Part shown: piece after piece, positions 1 to 7,037 of the stretch
Layout of the letters: each line of letters begins with the position of its first letter
Numbering within the stretch: position 1 is the stretch's first letter
Source of the DNA: Actinomycetes bacterium
GTDB lineage: Bacteria > Actinomycetota > Coriobacteriia > Coriobacteriales > JAEZXW01
DNA: 21,736 nt
Assembly (NCBI GenBank): GCA_023419515.1
Contig: JAEZXW010000086.1
Span: forward strand, 1 to 21,736
Direction: 5' to 3'
The notes under the pieces: generated by a model
Told to the model about the DNA's origin: nothing
The model's input: the letters and a program-made list of their open reading frames with translations, nothing else
Database searches by the model: none
Made by a program: the position numbers and the translations under genes

Positions 1-929
1 AGCAGGCTTACGTGGCTGTGCCTTAGGTCGTGGATGCGGATGCGCTTAACGCCGGCTTTCTCACTTCCTCGTTTCATAACGCGTGAAAGCTGGCTCTTTG
101 ACACGGGGAACATCCTGTCGCCAGACCCGATCTTGGGATGTTTGGAGAGGTAGTCCCTGATTGTTTCTGCGAGGAAGTTGGGAAGCTTCACGGTTCGTAT
201 CGACTTGGGCGTCTTGGGATCCGTGATAACGTCGCGTCCTCCCAGACGCTGGTAGGATTTGTCTATACGCATGGTGTTGCGACTCCAGTCAAACGAGTCT
301 GGTGTGAGAGCCAGCAGCTCTCCTTCCCGAATCCCAGTCCAGTAGAGAATCTCGAAAATAACGAAGAACATCGGGCTTTCCATCATTACATCGGCGAACT
401 TGAGGTATTCCTCTTTCGTCCAGAAGTTCATTTCCTTGGTGTCCTTCGAGCCCATCTTCATGGTGCGTACGGCGGGGTTCGGATTAAGTCCGTAGAAGCG
501 CGCCGCGTGGTTTAGTATTGCGGTTAGCTGATTGTTGACGGTTCTTAGGTAGGTGGGGCTGTATCCTTTGCCATCGTTGGCATCGGGGCTCATGAGCTCG
601 TTCTGCCACCGCACGATATCGAGGCTCGATATCTCGGCCATCCGCTTCTTCTCGAAGAAGGGCAGGATCTTCGATTTGATAGTGTATTCCTTCTGCCGCC
701 AGGTGTGCTCTCTTAGCCTTGGCCTGATGTCGGCGGCATAGACCTGGAAGAACTCGCTGAATGTCATTGCCATAGTGCAGCCCGCCGAGGCAATGAAGTC
801 TTCCTCCCATGCCTGTGCTTCTTCAGGGGTGGAAAAGCCCCTCTTGCACTTATGTACCTCGTTGCCGAACTTGTCCTTGCATCTGAACTGAGTGAACCAG
901 GTGCCGTTGTCGGATTGCTTAACGACCAT
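1..929 (-). CDS. int: Tyrosine recombinase (integrase), C-terminus cut by window edge
   Basis: This is a site-specific recombinase of an integrative element, transcribed leftward and open at base 1, so 309 codons are visible. The N-terminal part (about residues 1-48) has the arm-DNA-binding pattern with HKCKRGFSTPEEAQAWEE. A SAM-like core-binding domain follows at about 55-145. The catalytic domain shows the first Arg in TGIREGELLAL (R201), the Lys region TDPKTPKSIR (about K239) and the H-x-x-R box HDLRH (H300, R303). The final His/Trp and the Tyr nucleophile lie beyond the window. The ATG at 929 is preceded by GGGGTGAG and overlaps the end of the upstream excisionase-like gene by 11 bases, so the two are translationally coupled. 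The layout matches Tn916/ICE-type integrases. Family assignment is firm; the target site is not visible. Confidence 0.93.
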   Translation of the reverse strand, partial: MVVKQSDNGTWFTQFRCKDKFGNEVHKCKRGFSTPEEAQAWEEDFIASAGCTMAMTFSEFFQVYAADIRPRLREHTWRQKEYTIKSKILPFFEKKRMAEISSLDIVRWQNELMSPDANDGKGYSPTYLRTVNNQLTAILNHAARFYGLNPNPAVRTMKMGSKDTKEMNFWTKEEYLKFADVMMESPMFFVIFEILYWTGIREGELLALTPDSFDWSRNTMRIDKSYQRLGGRDVITDPKTPKSIRTVKLPNFLAETIRDYLSKHPKIGSGDRMFPVSKSQLSRVMKRGSEKAGVKRIRIHDLRHSHVSL

Positions 930-1128
930 CGTCTCTCACCCCGCGCTCGTCTCCGAAGTACTTCTCTTCGATTATCTGGCTGCTGACCCTACCTGGTATG
1001 GTCGCGCACCCGCGCTGCTCCATTTCGCGGTTGAGCTCCCTGATGATCTCGTACGCCTTGCTCCTGCATACTCCGAGTTTCATCGAGACCTCAGAAGCAC
1101 TTAGCAAGCGCCTCTCTTTTCCATCCAT
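919..1128 (-). CDS. Small excisionase-like HTH protein
   Basis: This encodes a 69-residue protein with one helix-turn-helix: LLSASEVSMKLGVCRSKAYEIIREL occupies residues 8-32 in two consecutive pieces and is followed by REMEQRG. The pattern is that of MerR/excisionase-type DNA-binding proteins found next to integrases of ICEs and phages, where they act as recombination directionality factors. I chose the ATG at 1128 because AGGAGG lies six bases before it; a longer reading starting at 1200 would run through the promoter and operators. It overlaps the integrase start by 11 bases, so both are made from one transcript. The excisionase role is inferred from size, fold and position, and it could instead be a regulator of int. 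Confidence 0.8.
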   Translation of the reverse strand: MDGKERRLLSASEVSMKLGVCRSKAYEIIRELNREMEQRGCATIPGRVSSQIIEEKYFGDERGVRDDGR

Positions 1129-1142
1129 GTATCCTCCTAATA

Positions 1143-1219
1143 GTTCGAAATCGAACGGTATATCATCGACTATAGTAATAGTTCGAAATTGAACGGTCAA
1201 TATATACCGTTCAATTTCG
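1143..1219. promoter_or_regulatory. Operator cluster of three sites between divergent promoters
   Basis: The motif GTTCGAAATYGAACGGT occurs at 1143-1159 and 1181-1197. An inverted 14-base copy, ACCGTTCAATTTCG, lies at 1206-1219. The second and third copies form a perfect 14-bp inverted repeat with an 8-base spacer. The core GTTCGA-AA-TCGAAC of the first copy is itself a dyad. The sites overlap the xis-int promoter and abut the extended -10 of the repressor, as expected for binding sites of the adjacent Xre repressor. The binding protein is inferred. Confidence 0.75.
1172..1200 (-). promoter_or_regulatory. Promoter for the excisionase-integrase pair
   Basis: On the minus strand a -35 box TTGACC (1195-1200) and a -10 box TACTAT (1172-1177) are separated by 17 bases. 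An operator-like motif (1181-1197) fills the spacer and touches the -35 box, so a bound repressor would block polymerase. The call is by consensus match only. Confidence 0.55.
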
Positions 1220-1228
1220 TGCTATATT
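1220..1228 (+). promoter_or_regulatory. Candidate extended -10 promoter of the repressor gene
   Basis: TGCTATATT is a TGn-extended -10 box located about 50 bases before the repressor ATG. No good -35 box is visible. The inverted operator copy at 1206-1219 sits where RNA polymerase would contact the upstream DNA, which suggests autoregulation. Confidence 0.4.
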
Positions 1229-1277
1229 GTCTATGCGATGCTATATGAGACTATCTAGACGCTGACAGGAGAGTTGC

Positions 1278-1700
1278 ATGAGGTCCGGTGAGCTCATCAG
1301 GAAATACCGCAAGGCGAAGGGTCTGACGCAGGCCGAGCTCGCAGATGCTTGTGGGTTGACGGATTCCGCCATCAGGAACTATGAGCTCTGCAACAGGACG
1401 CCTGGCGTCGAGCAGATAGAGTCCATCGCTTCTGCTTTGGGAATCTCCCCCGAATCTCTCCGCGAGGTGCCCCTCGAGTCAAGCCGGCAGGCTCTAGAGC
1501 TCTTGTTCAGACTAGAAGGGGAGTTTGGGCTCGTTCCCGATGAGATTGACGGTGAATTGGTTCTGAAGATCGACAAGAAGGCAGAAAAATCCCAGAAACT
1601 CGCCCAGGCGGTTAAAACTTGGAAGCACATGATTGATTCGGAAAAAGCTGGCGAGATCAGCTCTGAGGAGCTGTCTGAATGGAAGCTCTCATTGCACTGA
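1278..1700 (+). CDS. Xre-family transcriptional repressor
   Basis: This is a 140-residue cytoplasmic DNA-binding protein. Residues 3-60 form a typical HTH_3/Xre domain: LIRKYRKAKGLTQAELADACG, then LTDSAIRNYELCNRTPGVEQI and IASALGISPESL. The rest is a charged helical tail (about 65-140) with no protease or metal motif that I recognise. GGAGAG lies seven bases before the ATG. It diverges from the excisionase-integrase genes across a region with three operator-like sites, the usual arrangement for the master repressor that keeps an ICE or prophage quiescent. That role is inferred from context. Confidence 0.9.
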   Translation: MRSGELIRKYRKAKGLTQAELADACGLTDSAIRNYELCNRTPGVEQIESIASALGISPESLREVPLESSRQALELLFRLEGEFGLVPDEIDGELVLKIDKKAEKSQKLAQAVKTWKHMIDSEKAGEISSEELSEWKLSLH

Positions 1701-1738
1701 AATCAAGCCACTTCAGGAATAATTGCGAATCAAAAATC

Positions 1739-1762
1739 AGCGGCTTTCGGGCCGTTTTTCTT
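1739..1762 (+). terminator. Rho-independent terminator of the repressor gene
   Basis: The stem AGCGGC / GCCGTT with a six-base loop is followed by TTTTTCTT, 39 bases after the repressor stop codon. Confidence 0.75.
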
Positions 1763-2050
1763 AACCTGGATGCATGAAAGCAGATCCCGTAACACCGCTA
1801 AAGACGATTTGTCATTCCCCTATGCTGAACTGGCCTTTTGCAAAAAACAAGTATGAAAATGACGTTTGATTCATGTTTGATTCGAATCAACCTGTTTTGC
1901 GTCGTAACTGCCAAAAGGAGTCGTGACGGGTGGCTTTGCGTAATTGCACAATGTTGCATGTCGTTGCAGGTTCGTGCATGTTCCGAATAATCGTTCAGGT
2001 TGCGTCACCTTTTGGGAATGATTCCGAATCAAAGACGCAGGTTAATGGGC

Positions 2051-2089
2051 AAAAAAAATACCCCGAAGCTTCTTGAATTTCGGGGTATT
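2051..2089 (-). terminator. Strong terminator downstream of guaA
   Basis: Two 11-base arms, AATACCCCGAA (2057-2067) and TTCGGGGTATT (2079-2089), pair perfectly. On the minus strand the hairpin is followed by a run of eight U. It lies about 115 bases after the guaA stop. It may also stop transcription coming from the element, although the plus-strand side has only a mixed T-rich tail. Confidence 0.85.
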
Positions 2090-2202
2090 GGTCGTTTTGT
2101 CATTCCGCTTTGTTTTCAGTGGCTTGCAAAGTTGTGCAACTCACTGACATCTTGTGCATCGCGGTGAATCGTTGCAAGTGATTTTACAATGTTGACCTGG
2201 GG

Positions 2203-3798
2203 CTATTCCCACTCAATCGTCGCGGGAGGTTTGCTCGTGATGTCGTACGCCACGCGGTTGATCCCTGGCACCTCGGCCACGACTCGGCTCGAGATCCGCG
2301 CCAAAAGCTCATACGGCAGTTTTGCCCAGTCCGCCGTCATCGCATCAGAACTTTCCACCGCGCGCAGGATAATCGGATGCGCATACGTGCGCTCATCTCC
2401 CATCACACCCACGCTCTTTACATCGGGCAACACCGCAAAGTACTGCCACACCGCGCCAGGATTTTTGCGGTTATACTCGTCGATCTCCTCGCGCACAATC
2501 GCATCGGCATCACGCAACAACTCAAGCTTCTCAGGTGTCACCTCGCCAATAATCCTGATCGCCAGTCCGGGACCTGGAAACGGCTGCCTATACACAATCT
2601 CATCGGGCAACCCCAACGCGCTTCCCAAAGCACGCACCTCATCTTTAAAGAAGTGATCCAAAGGCTCGATCAAATCAAAGTGAACACCCTCGGGAAACGG
2701 GATCAAATTATGATGGCTCTTAATAGTCGAAGTCGCCTTGCCCGTCTTGCGCGAGCCCGACTCAATCACATCGGGATAAATCGTGCCCTGCGCCAAATAT
2801 GTAATGCCATCGAGCTTAGTCGCCTCTTCAAAAAAGACCTGCCAAAACTCCGATCCAATACGCCTGCGCTTTTCCTCCGGATCGACCACACCTTCAAGCA
2901 ACTTGGCATACCGTTCGCGTGCATTTACCACAATCAAGTCAACGCCAAACTGCTGGACAAACACCTGCTCGATGCTCTCAGGCTCACCCTTGCGCAACAG
3001 CCCATGATCGACAAACACACAATGCAAGCGATCACCAATCGCGCGCTGCAACAGCGCCGCCACCACGCTCGAATCAACACCACCCGAAAGCGCGAGAATC
3101 ACGTGGCTCTCACCCACCGTTGCTTTTACCTGCTCAACAGTCTGCTCGATGATGTTATCCATCGTCCATGTTCCACTCAAGCCAGCTACCTCAAAGAGAA
3201 AGTTCTTGAGCATATCCTGACCGCACTGCGTATGTGCAACCTCGGGGTGAAACTGTGTCGCAAAAAGCTTCTTCTCGGCATGCTCCATTGCGGCAATGGG
3301 GCACACATCCGTCTTTGCCGTGAGCGCAAAGCCATGAGGCAGCTCGCCAACCGCATCGCGATGGCTCATCCACACCGTCTGAGACTCAGGCGTTTTCGCA
3401 AACAAACGCGAGCCCTCGTCCACAACCGCGAGAGTTGCCGGGCCATACTCGCCCTTCTCGGTATGCGCAACGCTACCGCCCAGGGTGGTCGCCATCACCT
3501 GCATGCCATAGCAAAAGCCCAGCACCGGAATGCCAAGATCAAAGATTGCTGGATCAATTTGAGGCGCATCCTCGGCATAGACCGAAGCCGGCCCGCCCGA
3601 CAAAATAATCGCTTGAGGACTAAGCTCAGCCAGCTCTGCTGCCGTCACATCAAACGGCACGATCTCCGAATACACATGCAAATCGCGAATTCTGCGGGCA
3701 ATCAGCTGCGCATACTGGGCTCCAAAATCCAGTACCACCACGCGCTCATGCATCGCCTCTGGCGAACTAGGTGCCGGACAAGCTGTCTGATGATTCAT
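2203..3798 (-). CDS. guaA: GMP synthase (glutamine-hydrolysing)
   Basis: Converts XMP to GMP with ATP and glutamine, the last step of de novo guanine nucleotide synthesis, in the cytoplasm. The 531-residue protein is full length for the family. The N-terminal class I glutamine amidotransferase domain shows the nucleophile in GFCYGMQ (C96) and QFHPE (H184, E186). The ATP pyrophosphatase domain has the P-loop LSGGVDSS (237-244). The C-terminal dimerisation domain ends in the conserved PPATIEWE. I chose the ATG at 3798 because GAGGAG lies eight bases before it; an in-frame GTG at 3816 has its codons over that RBS. The gene has its own terminator and a candidate promoter. The 3' end of guaA is a known insertion site for genomic islands, and an integrase module lies just downstream. 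Confidence 0.98.
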   Translation of the reverse strand: MNHQTACPAPSSPEAMHERVVVLDFGAQYAQLIARRIRDLHVYSEIVPFDVTAAELAELSPQAIILSGGPASVYAEDAPQIDPAIFDLGIPVLGFCYGMQVMATTLGGSVAHTEKGEYGPATLAVVDEGSRLFAKTPESQTVWMSHRDAVGELPHGFALTAKTDVCPIAAMEHAEKKLFATQFHPEVAHTQCGQDMLKNFLFEVAGLSGTWTMDNIIEQTVEQVKATVGESHVILALSGGVDSSVVAALLQRAIGDRLHCVFVDHGLLRKGEPESIEQVFVQQFGVDLIVVNARERYAKLLEGVVDPEEKRRRIGSEFWQVFFEEATKLDGITYLAQGTIYPDVIESGSRKTGKATSTIKSHHNLIPFPEGVHFDLIEPLDHFFKDEVRALGSALGLPDEIVYRQPFPGPGLAIRIIGEVTPEKLELLRDADAIVREEIDEYNRKNPGAVWQYFAVLPDVKSVGVMGDERTYAHPIILRAVESSDAMTADWAKLPYELLARISSRVVAEVPGINRVAYDITSKPPATIEWE

Positions 3799-3881
3799 GC
3801 TGATTACTCCTCGCACAGATCGCAGGTGCGCGGCAAAGTAGACGTCTCATGACGCCTCATGCGCGCTCATAACGTATGGGT

Positions 3882-3910
3882 AGTATACGTGATTCAGGTG
3901 GTGATGATGA
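3882..3910 (-). promoter_or_regulatory. Candidate guaA promoter
   Basis: A -10 box TATACT is read on the minus strand at 3882-3887, with a weak -35 region TCATCA at 3905-3910 and a 17-base spacer. The same GTATACT word serves the candidate licC-licA promoter. It sits just after the terminator of the upstream DHA2 gene. Confidence 0.45.
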
Positions 3911-3919
3911 GAGCTACAG

Positions 3920-3940
3920 CAAAAAGAGCGCTACTCGCTC
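3920..3940 (-). terminator. Terminator of the DHA2 transporter gene
   Basis: On the minus strand, GAGCG-AGTAG-CGCTC is followed by TTTTTGC. It lies about 100 bases after the stop codon of the transporter and separates that unit from guaA. Confidence 0.6.
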
Positions 3941-4040
3941 GCAACTGACGAGGTCGTGAGCGCCGGGTGTGCAAGGTTATGCTGGAGCCATAAGCGAGAT
4001 TAGGCGTCCCTCCCTCGCGGGTGGTCTCCGCGGGCGCGCC

Positions 4041-5561
4041 TTAGTGAGAGGCGTGGTGCTGCATATGTGTGCTGGAATGACGAGCATCAGCGTGATCTTC
4101 GCTCTCGGCATGATAGTGATGCTTATGCACAAACTTGATCGTCAGCAACAGCGCCACAAAGCACATGATGGTCGCAAGCCCAAAGCCCGCGTTAATGCCC
4201 TGAATACCAGCCTCAACTGAACTGATCCCCGCGTGATACTGTACCGCGATATTCGTCGCAACCGAGCTCACCGAGACAATCACCGCCGTTCCGAGCGAAC
4301 CTGCTACCTGGCGCAACGTGTTACTCACCGAAGTGCCGTGGTTAATCAGCCGGTCAGGAAGGGCATTCATACCCCAGGTATTAAGTGGCATATTGATAAG
4401 CGACAGCGCAAACATACGAGCCGTATACAGCAGTACCAAAAAGGCAACCGTCGTCCCCACATGCAAGGTTGCAAAAAAGCCTGTGCTGATCGTCAATACA
4501 GTGATGCCGATAATGCCAATCATGCGCGGGCCGTAGGTATCAAAGAGTTTGCCCGCGATAGGTGACATCACTCCGAGCACCACCGCCGCCGGCATCATGA
4601 CCAGGCCCGACACCGTCGCCGACATACCCAAATAATCCTGCATGAGAATTGGCATAAGGATCGCCGAGACCATAATCGAAGCTTGCACGACCATCGTAAT
4701 AATGGTTGCCACCAAAAAGTCACGGTTTTTGAGAACACGTACCTCAAGCATCGGCACTTCGAGCTTGAGCTGGCGCTTAAAGAAGACCACGATAATACCA
4801 ATGCCAACCACTGCAGCTAGCCCCGCGATTGGATGGAATCCATGCGAGCCAACCGCAGAAAGACCATAGAGCAACAATCCAAAGCCCGCTGTTGAAAGCA
4901 CAAACGACATGACATCCATCTTGAGCTCTGACGATTGCGCCTCATCGCGCTCAAGGACGGCAAACGCTGCCAACACGACGAGCGCACTCAGCACAGCAAC
5001 CGCCGCAAAGATGATGCGCCAACCGCCGTGATCGACCGCCACGCCCGAAAGCGCAGGACCCAACGCTGGGGCAAAGGCGATCACGATGCCAAACATACCC
5101 ATCGCCGCACCTCGACGCTCAAGCGGAAAGGTCTTGAGCAAGACGATCATCACGAGCGGTTGCAACACACCAACACCCACCGCCTGCAAAAGGCGAGCGC
5201 CCAAGAGTACGCCAAAATTGGGAGCGAACGTTGCCAGCACGCCGCCAAGCGTAAAGATAGTCATATTGGTCAAAAACAGGCCACGGATTGAAAAGCGATC
5301 GGTTAAGAACGCGGTCATCGGAACCATGATAGCGTTCACCAGGGTAAAACCAGAGGTCAACCACTGTACTGTCGAAGCATCAACCTGCATCTGCGCCATG
5401 ATTTGCGGAAGCGCCGGACCGACAATCGTTTGGTTGAGCACGGCGATAAACGTACCGAGCATCATGACGGCAACCGTAATTTTTTGACTGCGAGTTAATG
5501 CGAATCCCACGAACCTCTCCTCACCTGCTGATCTTTTGCTCAATGCGCTCGATGCGCTCAT
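4041..5561 (-). CDS. MFS exporter of the DHA2 (EmrB/QacA) family with His-rich tail
   Basis: This 506-residue inner-membrane protein has about 14 hydrophobic segments, which fits proton-driven DHA2 exporters. Motif D1 reads LNQTIVGPALP (42-52), where the usual acidic residue after the first Leu is Asn. The antiporter motif C appears as GIVIAFAPALGPALSGV (158-174). The last 29 residues carry ten histidines (HKHHYH...HMQHHASH), unusual for the family. I chose the ATG at 5561 because AGAGGAG precedes it at normal distance; a longer frame reaches 5723 but has no RBS there and crosses the likely promoter. It is a single-gene unit with its own terminator. The substrate is unknown; multidrug or toxic compound export is the family default. 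Confidence 0.88.
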   Translation of the reverse strand: MSASSALSKRSAGEERFVGFALTRSQKITVAVMMLGTFIAVLNQTIVGPALPQIMAQMQVDASTVQWLTSGFTLVNAIMVPMTAFLTDRFSIRGLFLTNMTIFTLGGVLATFAPNFGVLLGARLLQAVGVGVLQPLVMIVLLKTFPLERRGAAMGMFGIVIAFAPALGPALSGVAVDHGGWRIIFAAVAVLSALVVLAAFAVLERDEAQSSELKMDVMSFVLSTAGFGLLLYGLSAVGSHGFHPIAGLAAVVGIGIIVVFFKRQLKLEVPMLEVRVLKNRDFLVATIITMVVQASIMVSAILMPILMQDYLGMSATVSGLVMMPAAVVLGVMSPIAGKLFDTYGPRMIGIIGITVLTISTGFFATLHVGTTVAFLVLLYTARMFALSLINMPLNTWGMNALPDRLINHGTSVSNTLRQVAGSLGTAVIVSVSSVATNIAVQYHAGISSVEAGIQGINAGFGLATIMCFVALLLTIKFVHKHHYHAESEDHADARHSSTHMQHHASH

Positions 5562-5668
5562 CTCGCACCGCTCCTCTTGAGAGCGATGACAACGAACGTC
5601 GACGACGGAGAACAATCGATGCATCGCTATAGTGGCGCCGATTAACCGCGGTCGATCGGGTGACGTGG

Positions 5669-5682
5669 TCAAGTGCACTTGA
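5669..5682. promoter_or_regulatory. 14-bp palindromic candidate operator upstream of the DHA2 gene
   Basis: TCAAGTGCACTTGA is a perfect palindrome. It lies about ten bases downstream of the expected transcription start, a position suited to repression by a TetR- or MarR-type regulator. No such regulator is encoded next to it. Confidence 0.45.
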
Positions 5683-5697
5683 TCAGGTGTAATCAGG

Positions 5698-5727
5698 CAT
5701 ATATGACCAGTTGACGCGATCAATCAA
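5698..5727 (-). promoter_or_regulatory. Candidate promoter of the DHA2 transporter gene
   Basis: Minus-strand -35 TTGATT (5722-5727) and -10 TATATG (5698-5703) are separated by 18 bases. This would give a leader of about 130 bases. Confidence 0.4.
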
Positions 5728-5901
5728 ACCAAATCGGCTCACTAACGCGAATTAGTCTTTAGTTGCGATATCGTTGATGTGTGATAAGGAGGCACAAACG
5801 CGATGATTGCGTTAACACCATAGTGCCCAAAACTGCGCTGGGATAACGTTATAATGTCTGAATTCTCGTTTGAAATTTTAGGGCGACTGTGACCAGACGC
5901 T

Positions 5902-6876
5902 TTATCGAGCACTCAGCCGACCAAAAAGCTCGTTCCAATCGCTTGCCGCAAGCACTGTTCCCACCAAAACCGCTGCACAGCACACGAGCTCCCAAGGCCC
6001 CGGAATCACGTGCAGCAACACCACGCCAAAGACAACCGCCCACACTGAATACGAGATATTGAGCGCCATGCCGCGCGCCGCTCCAATTTTGGCGATTGCC
6101 TTGTAATAAAAGAGATAAGAAGTCGCACCTGCCAGCGCCGCACCTGCCACCACAAAGGTTGGCATGCTTGGCGCTACCGTTGCGGCAAAATGCCAAGCAC
6201 CAAACAACGGCAGCACCGCAATGGCATACACAAGCGCCGAAGTTGTCTCACGGATATGGAGCGCCACCTCATTATCAACCGTCTCGGTCCTCATACCCCA
6301 AGCGCAAAGCACCGCCTCAGACCCCCAGCCCACCACGCACAGCGCAGCGCCCAAAAGCCCGAGCACTACATCGCGCGTGGTTGTTTGCGAGGTAGCTCCG
6401 ATCGCATCACCTGCGCCTGCCGCCGTTGACAGGTATCCCATCCCCATCACACCCAAAAGCGCAACAAACAAGCAGATGAGCTGCTTAAACGTCATCTTTT
6501 CTTTAAGAAGCATAAATGCAAGAAAGGTTCCAAACGCGGGATAAAACGCACTGATGATCGCCGTGTACCCTGGGCCAATGTGGTCAATTGCCACCACGTA
6601 TCCCGTCATGCCAAGCGGACCTCCCAACAGCGCACCAAGGATCACGACCTTGCCCGCCTTGGTTCTCAGCGCGCGAAGAGTGTCAGCGATGCGGCCTTTA
6701 AGTCCCATGTAAACCCAGAGCCATACCGCACAAAACAGATCGTGCAAAAACGCGCCAACCACCGCAGCAAAAAGAATCGCTCCTGGAGCATCCACAAAGG
6801 GGGTTAAACCCAGCGCGACACCTAAGATCACGGTCGACAATGCCCAAAGAATTCCGCTCAAGATTCCGTAACGCAT
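5902..6876 (-). CDS. licB: LicB-like choline permease (EamA/DMT superfamily)
   Basis: This 324-residue inner-membrane protein has about ten hydrophobic helices of the drug/metabolite transporter fold. LicB proteins of lic operons take up choline for envelope phosphocholine. Features consistent with LicB rather than a generic EamA exporter are the N-terminal GILSGILWAL, the TPFVDAPG and FLHD stretches in the first quarter, and GALLGGPLGMTGY with AIDHIGPGYTA near residues 81-105. It follows the LicC-LicA fusion by 161 bases on the same strand with no terminator between them, so co-transcription is likely. AAGAGAG gives a modest RBS. The choline substrate follows from family and neighbour, not from a binding-site proof. 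Confidence 0.8.
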   Translation of the reverse strand: MRYGILSGILWALSTVILGVALGLTPFVDAPGAILFAAVVGAFLHDLFCAVWLWVYMGLKGRIADTLRALRTKAGKVVILGALLGGPLGMTGYVVAIDHIGPGYTAIISAFYPAFGTFLAFMLLKEKMTFKQLICLFVALLGVMGMGYLSTAAGAGDAIGATSQTTTRDVVLGLLGAALCVVGWGSEAVLCAWGMRTETVDNEVALHIRETTSALVYAIAVLPLFGAWHFAATVAPSMPTFVVAGAALAGATSYLFYYKAIAKIGAARGMALNISYSVWAVVFGVVLLHVIPGPWELVCCAAVLVGTVLAASDWNELFGRLSAR

Positions 6877-7037
6877 AGCTGCTCTCTTCTCGGAGGTTGG
6901 AGGTAGTCAGGGGGTCAGGGGGTCGAGGCTACGAAGCGCGCGCCTAGAGCCTCACAAGCTCACGGATGTGAAACTGCAAGCTCGGGTCTCACGTCACGCG
7001 CGGGTGCAAGACACCGAAGCGCATCCGCTAGCAAGTC

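Larger units (their letters stand above)
1701..2202. other. Gene-free 500-bp stretch with repeated GAATCA sites
   Basis: No credible gene is present. Besides the two terminators it holds CGAATCAAA at 1726-1734 and 2025-2033, TTTGATTCA at 1865-1873, a perfect 14-bp palindrome TTGATTCGAATCAA at 1877-1890 and a 13-bp dyad TGATTCCGAATCA at 2019-2031. TTGCA/TGCATG words cluster at 1943-1980. An 11-base direct repeat TTTGTCATTCC lies at 1808-1818 and 2096-2106. The repeats could be recombinase or regulator binding sites near an element end; this is inference. Confidence 0.6.
5562..5901. other. 340-bp regulatory gap between licB-like and DHA2 genes
   Basis: No gene is seen. It contains the candidate DHA2 promoter and operator, plus a 10-bp palindrome CGATGCATCG at 5617-5626. 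A well-formed plus-strand Shine-Dalgarno (5786-5792) precedes only a six-codon frame ending at 5823. ATAACGTTAT at 5843-5852 is another palindrome. I see no convincing terminator for the licB-like gene. Confidence 0.5.

Noticed and set aside
1808..2106. Direct repeat TTTGTCATTCC at 1808-1818 and 2096-2106 as att sites
   Set aside because: The copies are only 288 bp apart with no gene between them, so they cannot bound an element that includes int. Eleven bases can recur by chance in related AT-rich DNA.
2377..3852. A 491-codon plus-strand open frame opposite guaA
   Set aside because: It lies fully antisense to a clear guaA gene, has no recognised domain, and is Arg/His/Gln/Leu-rich as expected of a shadow frame in GC-biased DNA.
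5786..5823. A strong plus-strand RBS (AAGGAGG) followed by a six-codon frame and, further on, a TATAAT word at 5850-5855
   Set aside because: The frame encodes only MIALTP, and the -10 word has no -35 and points into the antisense of the licB-like gene. A chance match or a relic is more likely than a gene.
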